NCBI GenBank assembly: GCA_963920665.1
Contig: OY987263.1
Coordinates: 23,300,547-23,364,546 of the forward strand
Length of the DNA stretch: 64,000 bases
Origin: Straminergon stramineum
Lineage: Eukaryota; Streptophyta; Bryopsida; Hypnales; Calliergonaceae
Direction of reading: 5' to 3'
Shown: in pieces, positions 23,452 to 33,763 of the stretch
Layout: each line of letters starts with the position of its first letter
Position numbering within the stretch: position 1 is the first letter of the stretch
Notes under the pieces: model-generated
Database searches by the model: none
The model's input: the letters and a program-made list of their open reading frames with translations, nothing else
What the model was told of the DNA's origin: nothing
Program-made: the position numbers and the translations under genes

Positions 23452-23792
23452 ATCCGTTTCTAGTGTTCGTCGCATTCTATCTCCGCTGTCAATAGGAGTC
23501 AGCTGGCATCATAAATTTTTCAGCCTTTGCCTATGTGTATGGCAAGAATCCCGTGCGCACTTTGAAGTAGAAAACGGCCCCAGGTAATGGTGGTAGCGTT
23601 CGATCGAAGTTTGATGATTCTCATGCCGGAAAGTTGAAGACGAAATGAAACGCTGAAGTGATTGTAGGGCTCCTGGTTGGTTCTACACGAAGTGTTCGTT
23701 ACATTGAGTTGGTCACGTGTAAGACCAGTGACCATTCCCCTGTGTATATCATGTCGTAGCCTAATTCTTTGCTCTTAGCTTCAAGAGCGGTA

Positions 23793-23798
23793 AATAAA
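23793..23798 (+). terminator. Polyadenylation signal of CHS copy 3
   Basis: AATAAA at the position equivalent to copies 1 and 2, within the shared 3' flank. Confidence 0.5.
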
Positions 23799-24142
23799 TT
23801 GAGGTTAAATTATCCCTTTCTGTGGTGCATGCATTTCACTTGATGTTTGTCAGTTGAGCATTGGAAGTTTTCGTTCGTTTTCGGTGATGTTCGTGCGTTT
23901 GCCTGATTGTGGATTTTGGGGACTTTTGCTCTTGAATACGGACCTAGATCTTTTTTTGTTCTTATCATCGAACCATTATTTGATAGTTGAGACCAGAGCT
24001 CTGAATGCTTCTCGATTGATTTGATAACTGGCTCACACCGAAATTTCTCCTGGTAGCGTTCGTGCTCAGTGTGAGCTCCGGAAGATTTTCTGTTTACCAA
24101 CGGACGAAGACTGTGAATTGTAGCATTTCAATGTTTTCAAGT

Positions 24143-25600
24143 TTCGAAGGAGACTTAATATAGCTCTGTAAATTTGTAAGAGTTCAGTACAATTATGGAC
24201 ATTCCAATGACTGAATTTTCTTTACGCGTCTGCATTTGGGATCATGTTTTGAGGTACTGGGCGGCTTTGAAGTGCTTGAGACGGAACGCTTTGCCGATGG
24301 ATCTCTTGTCTGCGTTTACGGAACTGCTCAGAAATTTGTTGTGACTGCAAAGTTGCTGAGCTTTCTTGCCTCTCGGTTGGAACGAATTTTCTGGCCAGTG
24401 CTGGCGTAACCTGCAAATGGACGTTGCTGAGCTGCTTTGTTACTTGCATTGGACATGCTGTAACTTATGGTCGACTTTCACAATTGCTTGTGCTAGTCTT
24501 ATCTCGTGATAAATTAGCGCGTCGTGTGGACCAAGAATTTCCTCTCTTCATGAGCGTCACTCGAATTGCCCTTTCTCTTCGAATTTTCCTTTTTGCAAGA
24601 GCTGTGCTGAAATGCTGAATCATCAAAATATTAGCACAAATTTAGACTCACATTTTCACTGGCTGTGGCGATCTTACCAGCAATACCTTGACCACTGCTG
24701 GTGCAATTGAAATGACACAGTGAAGTACATAGTTCATGTCGGAGCAATGATGTGCTCAATTTCGGGCAGCTCACAGCAACGATTGAGCCAATTGTGAGGA
24801 TTTATTGGGTACGCTAACTTGACGAATGAAGGTTGATGCCAGGTGCTTTACTGTATCAAGTCGGATCTGTCCAGGAAATTTGTATTCCATGTTGCCCACA
24901 CAGTAGGGCAGTACTTCTGTAGGAAGCATTAACGGACAGCAGGAAAGAAGAGCTTCTGCATTGCATTTTGTGCTGACACCAGCTCTAGCCGAGTTCCGTA
25001 GACAGTTCTGCCACAACCTGTTAGCGATAATTAAGCAACCTACAGGCCCTGCAATCATTTCATCTCATAAACGAATTCCGCAAAAGCTAGCTAGTAAAAT
25101 TTTTGAGTAATTATCCATAACCAGCATCCATCCCATGAACCGTCAAGCTCCAACTCGACCACTTCACGGCCAATTCAATCACAACCAAGACATGCATGAA
25201 AAGCGTCAGGACAGCAAATAATTGGGCTTAGAGAAAAAAAAATCTAGGATGAACTCGGATAAATTCTGAATTTTTATCTCTGCAAACTTGAGGTTTCAAC
25301 CCCACGAAAGTCACCGTGTGGTAAGACTAATACATTCAGGTGCGCTGCAGCCTTTCTGTAGTTAAGAACAGAAAGCCATACTGATCAGCGCCGGCAATGT
25401 AGCGACAATGTACTGCAAAAAGTTCTCACTCAAGCATAACCTATATTCTGACCGTTACCTCTGCCTCTACTAGTTGCAAAAATCATTATACAGAAATGGT
25501 TCGGCATGTGAATTGAGTCGCGACTTGTGCAACTCATGAATGTGGAATATGCAAAAATATACATGATTAACTCTACTAGACGTAGCCAGCATCTGCGCGT
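24143..25600. other. Spacer between CHS copies 3 and 4
   Basis: No recognisable gene. GC content is higher than in the TE regions, and several short open frames exist without domains. The part nearest copy 4 must contain its 3' UTR on the minus strand. That 3' UTR is unrelated to the one shared by copies 1-3, and no clear AATAAA was identified for it. Confidence 0.45.
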
Positions 25601-27171
25601 CTAAGCGGTGGCATTGACGGCGGCGCGGAGGACGAGCACCTCCAAGGTGAGCCCCGGCCCGAACCCGATGAAGAAACCGAAGTCGCTGCCCTCGCCCAGC
25701 GTGCTGGAACCCATCTTCAAAGAACGCTGACGGATCTGGTCCAGCACGAACAAAACCGAAGAACTCGACATGTTGCCGAACTCCGAAAGCACGTCGCGGC
25801 TGCCCTGCATCTTGTCCGAAGAAAGCTTCAGCTTCGCCTCCACCTGGTCCAAAATGGCCGGGCCTCCGGGGTGCACGGCCCAAAACATCTCGTTCCACGC
25901 AGGAGAACCCACGCACTTGCGCGCCTCCGTCAAAAACTTCTCGATGTTCTTCGAAATCAGCCCGGGAACGTCCTTCATCAAATGGAAAATCAGACCCGCC
26001 TCCGTCAAGTGGCCGTCGATGGCGCCGTCGCTCTCGGGCAAAATCGTCTCGCCCGCCCAGTGCACCTCGAACAGAGACTTCTCCACGGCGGGCTTGGGGT
26101 CGGCGCCCACCACGTACACCCCGGCGCCATCGCCGAACAAAGCCGAACCCACCAGGCCGTCCAAGTGGTTCTCGCTGGGCGCGCGGTACGTCACGGCCGT
26201 GACCTCGCTGCACACCGCCAGCACGCGCGCGCCCGCGTTGTTCTCCGCCAAGTCCTTGGCCACCCTCAAGACGGAGGCGCCGCCGAAGCAGCCCGTCTGG
26301 TACATCATGACGCGCTTCACGCTGGGCTTGAGGCCCAGCAGCTTGGCCAGCGCGTGGTCTGCGCCGGGCATGTTCACTCCGCTGGTGGTGGCGAAGACGA
26401 TGTGCGTGATGTCGGACTTGCGTCCTCCCCACTCCTTGATGGCCTTCACGGCGGCCTCTGCGGCCAGCTTGGGCACCTGCACCACGACGATGTCGTGGCG
26501 CACGTTGAGCGACGGCTCCATGTAGGTGCAGATTCCGGGGTTGGCCTTCAGGACCTCCTCCGTCAGGAACATGTGGCGCTTGCGGATTCCAGACTTGTCA
26601 CCTGCAACAAGGAAGCGAAGCCGAATGTCATTCATGGGCTCACTGAAATACTGAATTGGTGCCCGGAGAGTGAGTCTCTGCTGGCTGCTGAAAACCAACT
26701 GGACACCTTTCCTACTTGTATTCCAGTATGATGCCAACGTCACACAGAATTCAGAATTCGAGATCCATTGCCATTACAATCACATGAGTTGCCGAATTTT
26801 CGGATTTCGCTCTGATTCTTCTGAAAGCACTCGTTGATCACAATGCGGCTCGCTCGTTTGATTGCGTCACACTGGAATTAGTCACCATTCGTGCTCCGAT
26901 CCCATCAACCACTCAACATTCCGAAGGAACCCGTACTTAATGAAGCAAGCTAGAGAAACAATGTTGATGACGAAGTAGAGTCAAACTTACAAATGCGCTT
27001 GAACTTGGCCTTGAGGGCTTCCTTCTCACTGCAGTTGGTGATATTGAAGAAGAAGTCGGGGTACTCGCTCTGCAAGAACTCCGTGGGGGGCACAGCAGTG
27101 CCAATTCCCAACACGCAGGCCGGTCCCTCTGCACGGGGCTGGCCCCTGGGCAATGCGCTTGGTGCTGCCAT
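25601..27171 (-). CDS. CHS: Chalcone synthase, copy 4 (two exons)
   Basis: CHS as for copy 3. Exon 1 is 26991-27171, exon 2 is 25601-26601, and the intron is 26602-26990 (389 bp, same sequence as copy 3). The product is 393 aa with all catalytic residues. It differs from the other copies only at the extreme C-terminus (AAVNATA instead of AAANATA), and it uses TAG rather than TGA as stop. From about 17 bp before the stop onward, its sequence departs completely from the 3' end shared by copies 1-3. It is transcribed convergently toward copy 3 across a spacer of about 2.1 kb. Confidence 0.95.
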
Positions 27172-27253
27172 CGCTGCTTGAATTGAACCCTAAACCCGAA
27201 TCACTGAATGAAGAAGTGAGAACGAGAATACTGCACTAGCTAGCTGGGAATCT
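25619..27253. repeat. Right arm of CHS inverted duplication 2
   Basis: Inverted counterpart of 21799-23433, about 1.63 kb with no differences seen by eye. Outside it, both flanks are unrelated to those of copy 3. Confidence 0.85.
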
Positions 27254-27348
27254 GGAATTCAAATCGGTCTTGAAATGGTTTGTTGCGGAAGACGTACTTG
27301 ATTGAAAGCGCGCACTGAGTTGAGGAACAGAAGAGCAATTTGGGTTTG

Positions 27349-27356
27349 TTTATAGT
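27349..27356 (-). promoter_or_regulatory. Probable TATA box of CHS copy 4
   Basis: On the minus strand, actataaac lies about 180 bp before the start codon. Copy 3 lacks this element because the two promoters diverge upstream of about 27253. Confidence 0.45.
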
Positions 27357-27784
27357 ACTTGGGTTTTCAGCCAGACGTATCGACGGGCGGTTTTCTGGGG
27401 CACAGCGTCCCAGCACTAGCAGACTAGTTTGCATGCTGCCTTTGACTGGTGAAGACACTTTGTTTCTATCACGAGGTTTAGTTTCGACTTTCGTTTGCAA
27501 AGGTGGTCAAGGTTTCAACAGGTTGGAGGCGTTTGACAGGAATCAGCTACTTTCGCTTGCTTTTTAGAGGTTTTGCATTGGCCTCTTTGACTTCAGAGCC
27601 TTTTTCGGTGTCGGATCTGAAAAGTTGCGCTTGGAAAGGTGGAAACCGCTTGGCGAGGGCTGGTCGGTAAACTGTGAATGCGGTGGCAGTCAACAAATTC
27701 TTCACGGTTGGGAAGTCGTAGACGCGCAGCCGATTATAGTTCTGGTTTTCAACGACGCCGAAATTTTTTCGTTTACTTCGTAAG

Positions 27785-28055
27785 GGAGCAGTGCTTTTTT
27801 TTTTTTCCATTTTGGAGAAGGAGCTGGTTGTTTCTTCAATACTCATGTGATACTTGGGTGATACTTGGTGATATATATGTTGTGCAGGTAGGTGATACAT
27901 AGGTAAAATTTGGCTACTAGTCTTAAAATACAATATAGTAGTAATTTGGCTAATTTGATCTTAAAAAATGAAAATTTTCTTTACAAAAAATAGTCTACAT
28001 TTTTGGGTTGTAGCCAAATGGCAAAAAATCTTGCAGAAAAAAGTCCATGCATGTG
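27785..28055. mobile_element. Second copy of the short insertion found at 3349-3621
   Basis: Direct-orientation homologue of the element in the left arm of CHS duplication 1. Shared blocks include cattttggagaag, gtgatacttgggtgata, taggtaaaat and an aaaatggcaaaaaatc-like end. It lies outside copy 4's promoter, so the same repeat family brackets the whole CHS cluster at both ends. No target duplication could be assigned here. Confidence 0.55.
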
Positions 28056-29850
28056 AGCATTATCTACATTGTAAAGGAACCAAGTTATTTTCTTCAAGTT
28101 ATTTTCTTTCATTTAACCCCCAGAGGACACAACCCTACATGACCAAGGTAGTCACCAAAATGTTGCAATTATTGGAGTAGTACTAGGAGCATTCTTTGTT
28201 TTTGGAATGAACAATGATGTCATCCATTGGACACTTTTGGTCCTTAGTATCCTTCAAGGGTTAGCATTGGAAGTAGAGATGTTATTATGCACAAATTTTA
28301 GCAAAGTGACTACTTGAAAAATTTTATGGAAATAATAGACAAATTTACAATGCATTATATGTTATGGTCTAAAGTCAAAATTAGCCCTAGTATCACTTAA
28401 GCATTTTTCAAATGTTATTGAATTATCACCCTTGTATCACCCTTATATTACCCTTGTATCCAAAAAAATAAATTATAAAATTAGCCTTCCTTGCTACGAC
28501 TAATTGAATGTTTTATTATTTTGGATAATTTTCAAGGACTATAATAACAACATTGTCTCAAAGATATGTGGCAAATTGCAAATAGAGTATTGTATTTGCT
28601 AATAAAATGTGAATTGTTTTCTAATACTGATATGATAAAACATTGCATTGATAATTCAACAAAAAGTACCATCTACTTGGATGCCATTTTAACATCTTAC
28701 CTTATTGTATTCAAATACAAACACCATACATATAGAATACATAAGCATATATTGCTTGTAAGACATGTAGTCTTGATTTAAATTAAGAGTGTCGTGTGTC
28801 ATTGGATCTAACTAAACATGAATACAAACTTTGCCACTATTGTATATCTCAATTTATATCTCCTTTTGTGCCAAATTAAATGCAAAAAAAATCTATGTAG
28901 CATCAAAATTGTTATGGTTTTTTTAGCAATTTATTACTTAAAAGAGATGTATTTTTTTTGATGGAATAGTTTGCAATATATTTCCCCTTTTGTAATAGAA
29001 AATTGTTTATTCGTAACAATATAATTGAACAAGATCACTCTATTTGGGATGAATGTAGGATCATTTGGATGAATAAATGAATTACTATATACATTTGGTG
29101 TATTTCATCCATATATACTACTAATAAAAAATTCATGTATCCAATGAAGATTTTTTTGGCAGTATCCAAAAAAAACTAGGTAAAAGAAAACTACAATACA
29201 AATATCGACCATATTTGGAGTGATAAAGGTATTAACATCTATAGATACATAGATAGAACTTACAAAATATGAGTGAAATTTCATTTGTTCATCTAAAACA
29301 TAGACATGTTTAGTACATCCAAAAATGAGTGATACCTTGTAAAGATTTTGTATCAATTTAACAATTTCATCTACTAAAAGTGGAAATATATTGCCAAAAT
29401 TTCTCTCTGTTTCTCATTGCTTTTGAGAAAATTTGTAATTTATAAAAGAAATCCTACTTTTGATATATGCTTTGTGTAAAGAAGGACTTGCATCTTGAGA
29501 GGTAGCCTATATTGTGGTTGCTTTTTTCTATGATGCACCTTATTTTAGTTTCTTAAGCTCAAAAAAAGTTATAGAAAAAAATATGGATTGCAGCATTATT
29601 GTTAGAGTTGGCTTTGACAAGGAAGTGACAAACACTAATATAAATTCAATTTGAAAAAAGAATTTCAAACCATGGTTTTGTATTAAATTTGAGCTAAAAT
29701 TAACACAACTATGTTTAAGAAAATACAAATTTAACACAAAACCATGGTCTACAATGGCTTTTTCAATTTAGATTTGTACTCATTGAAATTGAATTTCCAT
29801 GTCAAATTTTGAAGGATCTATGTCATCTCAAAACAATCAAAAGGTGGCAT
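28056..29850. other. AT-rich gene-free stretch
   Basis: No gene is recognised. A possible very short TTAA-type element runs from 28113 (TTAACCCCCAGAGG) to about 28262 (cttcaagggttag), but its ends match poorly. Confidence 0.4.
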
Positions 29851-31890
29851 GTCAGGGTGATTGCAAGAAACACTTCTCGTTTCTGGCTGGAACCCCCAAT
29901 TTCTAGCCATATGTCGCGCCCCTTAGTGACACTTACCACCTTAAGTCCACCTTCCAATGCTTTCCAAGCACTTAACACTTTAGTGGCACCAAGGGTCACA
30001 CTCTCCTAACATCGCACATGCCACACACAACCAATGTTAGTCTCCCATTCCAACTCTTTGTGCTAAGTCCCAGTCACCGAGACTACTAGTACACACACAT
30101 CATGACATTGGGGCATGTTACTTGATAATATGGGGCGGAACTTCCATCTTATTGTGTAAGGACCCATGGTGGCACTACTTACCATGGTCCTAACCGCCCT
30201 TGAATGTCATCCCAACTCCATACTAGGTTCCTTGTGTATTTGCTATTTTCCACTTCGTCACTAACCGGGACTCACCATTCGAAACACCTCAACATAGCCT
30301 AACAAGAAGTGGGACTCCACCCAACCGGTGCCACAGGACACCCACAAGTGTCCCATGGTGCCTTGGAGTGGTGGTGACCCCACACCACCAACCTTCAGTC
30401 ACCGGGACTCACCAAGGTTCCAAGAGGGAGGGAGGAGGGAGACCAACCCCTCCTATAGTACTCTTTGTGGGATTCAACAGACCCCCCCCTTGTATGTCAA
30501 AGGGGACTCCCAAAACCACTTTGGTTTTGGAAGACCACCCCATTTCTTCCGATTCGCCCTAGTTTGGGACTCCCGAACTTCCATCTGGCATAACTTTGCG
30601 GTCCAGAAAATCTCACATGCGAGCCCATTTTCGACATCTACTCGACGAGTAGATGCCTATGGACTACTCACTTGCCCCATTTGGACAAGTCCTCGCAAAG
30701 TTATCGCCCTCCAAAGATTCGGGTCCACCGGGAGAGGCGTCACACCTTCACCATGGTGCTTTTCTTGGCCATAACTTGAGGCTCCTACCTTAGAACCTCG
30801 TAATGCTTGTCAATCTAGCATCCTTGTGTTCTTAGCTTTCCAAGGATATGCTACATGACATACTTCATGGAGGGATTCCTCATGAACCCCTCCCTCCTAA
30901 CCCTTAAGTGTCTCGGCGCCACCGGGACACCCTCACCTTTGAACGCCCATAACTTTTGACTCACAAGTCCAAATCGCGCGTTCTTTAGACGGCTAGAAGT
31001 GTCTCCTCGAGACCTTTCCAAGCATGTGTTACACACACCCAAATTTGTCCGAATCAGAACGCTACCACGCTCTGATCGCTCAGGACTCCTAGTCCCCTTC
31101 ACCTCATCTCTTGCAAGGCTTGGGGAGTCACCCCCAATGTCCCCTTTGCTCACCAAGGTGGCATGGGCACACCTTGTGATGAGAGTCGTGACACCATAGG
31201 ATTGGTAGTAGTATGGACTACTATCAATTTCGCTCATCAGACTACACTTATGAATCTCAACCATTGGTTTGGGGCGCCTGCAGATGTAAATTGTTGATTC
31301 GTTACTTCTATACAATACTATCTAGTACTATAGAAGCCATTGGGAGCAGAAAATAGCAGAAAAAGGGGTCTATGGACCTTTTCATTTTTAGTAATTAAAA
31401 AAAAATTTCGAAAGTTCCCAAAAAAAAAGTCATTTTCGCAAACAAGCCTACTCTCACATTGCACCAAAACTTTCTTCAAGGAAAATTTACTCTTGCCCAA
31501 AAACTATGCACTAACAATAGTCACTTTGGCCCCATATAGACACATCATGCAAAGATTTTTTGCAAAAAACTCTTTGTCTCTCATTGGAATGCAAGTACAC
31601 CTCCAGCTTTTCCAATTTGTGGCTTCTAGTTTGCAGTTTTGGGTACAACTTCGGACCAAAAAACCTCAAAATGGCCAAGGTAAACACCCAATCGGGGGCA
31701 CCTTAAAAATAGGAAAGTAATTTTTTTCTTAAATTACAAAATATGTGAAACTTTTATGTGTACCTTCATTCCAAATTTCAAGACAAACAGACTTATGATG
31801 CAAAAGTTGTGACCAAAAAATCATGTGACCGAGGGCAAGGGGACAAAAAATAGGACAAGTGTTTCTTACAATCACCCCACATGGCACTTT
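29851..31890. mobile_element. Inverted-end DNA element carrying a nested solo LTR
   Basis: The left end reads tggcatgtcagggtgattgcaag..., and the right end, reversed, reads tgccatgtggggtgattgtaag.... These are imperfect inverted repeats of about 30 bp that continue into gaaacactt. With the 1.28-kb LTR removed, the host element would be roughly 750 bp. Similar ends occur near 12784/13566 and 17690/19412. It is non-coding. The superfamily is unknown, with Mutator-like elements a possibility; no clean target duplication is visible. Confidence 0.5.
29912..31193. mobile_element. Solo LTR (1,282 bp) with 5-bp target duplication
   Basis: Starts TGTCGCGCC and ends GTCGTGACA, i.e. TGTC...GACA inverted termini typical of LTRs. 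It is flanked exactly by CCATA on both sides (29907-29911 and 31194-31198). GC content is clearly above its surroundings, and no gag, protease, reverse transcriptase or integrase is present, so this is a solo LTR left by recombination of a full retrotransposon. The open frames inside (about 150 aa) have no domain and are incidental. Ty3/Gypsy is the more likely parent, but this cannot be settled from the LTR alone. Confidence 0.85.
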
Positions 31891-33763
31891 TTTTTTGACA
31901 AAAATGACTTAAATTATGTAGAATTCAATTCTTGAAGGAATCTTGTTATACAGTGCAATTTAATCTTATACAAGTTACTTTGCTTTTAGGGGTCAAATTT
32001 ATGCAAATAAGCCGACATAGCAACAAACTAGCAAATGACTAAATTTTTTACAATTACTAGTAGTGGTACAAACATGATATTTACTAAAATCCTTTACAAT
32101 TACTATAGGGAACTTTCACTTCACTTTCAATTTTGTTAACCCCTAAAATTCCTTTGCATTTGGAGCCCACAAAACACAAAAAATGGTCACCCACATGTCA
32201 AGATTTTTCAATGGGAAAAAATTAAAAATATGAAAATTGTAATTGTAAGATCTTAATCTCAACTTCATGTAGAATACTCACAAAAAGTGTCAAACTTGAA
32301 TTCCTTACCATTTACTGAGATCTCTTGGTTCAAAGTAGGAAGTATTTTTTTTTCCATTCCATGCATGCAGGGGGATTCCAACTTCAAAATTCAATGAGAA
32401 TTAGAGCCTAGGAATTTTGTTTGCTTCTTTTAGTATGATGTAAATGCTAGGGTTGGAAACTAGCATACCATAAATTAGAAATTGAATCTACTTTATAAAA
32501 AAAACTTATACACCTTGCAACACTACAATCCCATTGAAAAACCACTAAAAAACATCAATAAATAATTCATCAAAGTTTCAAAAATGCCTTTTTTGCAATC
32601 CAAATGGTGGTGGATTGTTGAATTGTAACAACAAAAAGTGAGAGGAAAAAATTGAAAAAGAGTTCTAAAACACAATTTTAATGGCTTGAAAGATGACCTT
32701 TCATGCTATTGGCCTCAAAGAACATCCTCAAGTGTCTACAAAAAAACTACCAATTGAAATGGAAACTCCTCACAAGTCTTTCAATAATTGCAAGAAATTT
32801 AATTTTTGTAATAGAAAATACATTTGAACTGCACGTGTGCTCAAATTACATTTTTGGATTTACATTGAAAATGTGCATCTATAAATATAAATTTCGCACA
32901 CAAAAAAGTCAAAAGTCAACCCAAGGCAGTTGACCAAATCCTCAACAACCACAATGTGGTTTTGAGGAATTTTACAAGTTGAGGGGGTTCTCTTGTTAAA
33001 TTGGAGTTCTTCATGAGGACAATGTCTCCTATACTTAGACATTTTCAACAAAATTCCAATACACGTTGTTTGAATACCGTATGAATAAATTGTTTATAAC
33101 AGAAAAGAATCTCATGGTTTTGACACTTCATTTATTGTGCATTTTCATACATACTAGATTCTAAGCATGTCCCTGTAACATTGTTTCCACTTATGAATTA
33201 TGACCTATAGTCACTGCCTGCACAGTGCACGCGACAAAAGCCTCGACAAATTGCATCTCATGCGAGAGCTGCTCTCAACGGATGACGAGAGCTCACATCT
33301 GGCAATCAACACGAACGGTTCCACGTGCAGCTAAAGCCGTTGGTGTCAAATGCGGTGTACTGTTGTGAGATGAGGAATTATGGAATCATAAATGCTTTTT
33401 GCGGTGAATGGAAATATTAAAAATAAAAATAAAAGCTTTTGGAGCTGAATATAGCATCACGCAGACTTCTGCAAGTAAAATTTGTATGCACCGAGTAGAC
33501 CACTAATACCGTCTGTGAGAACCAAGCTATAGTGCTTACAAATCTAAATCAGGCACAGAGATGAGTCCATTTCACCAATGAGCAGATCTGAATTTGCCCC
33601 CACATGGACTGCTTGGACTGCTGAAGATCATTCTTGACAGGAGGAAGTGATAAACAACCTCTCCAAAATATGTTCAATACCAGTACCAGCACGGTGGATT
33701 AAGAGAAACGAAAACTAACTCCCTATACATGGTTCAAAGGTGATGCCGAGTATGACTACACAA
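31891..33763. other. Gene-free AT-rich region; orphan TTAA-element ends
   Basis: A TTTAGGGGTCAA end lies at about 31985-31996 and a TTAACCCCTAAAATTCC start at 32136. Neither has a clear partner. From about 33150 the composition shifts toward that of the SAE1 gene, and its 3' UTR on the minus strand presumably lies just below 33764. No other gene is seen. Confidence 0.4.

Noticed and set aside
25470..26432. 320-aa frame overlapping copy 4 on the same strand
   Set aside because: Out of frame with CHS. It only extends the exon 2 shadow frame into the 3' flank.
30328..31315. Two frames of about 150 aa on opposite strands
   Set aside because: They lie wholly inside the solo LTR, whose higher GC content leaves frames open; no gag/pol motif.
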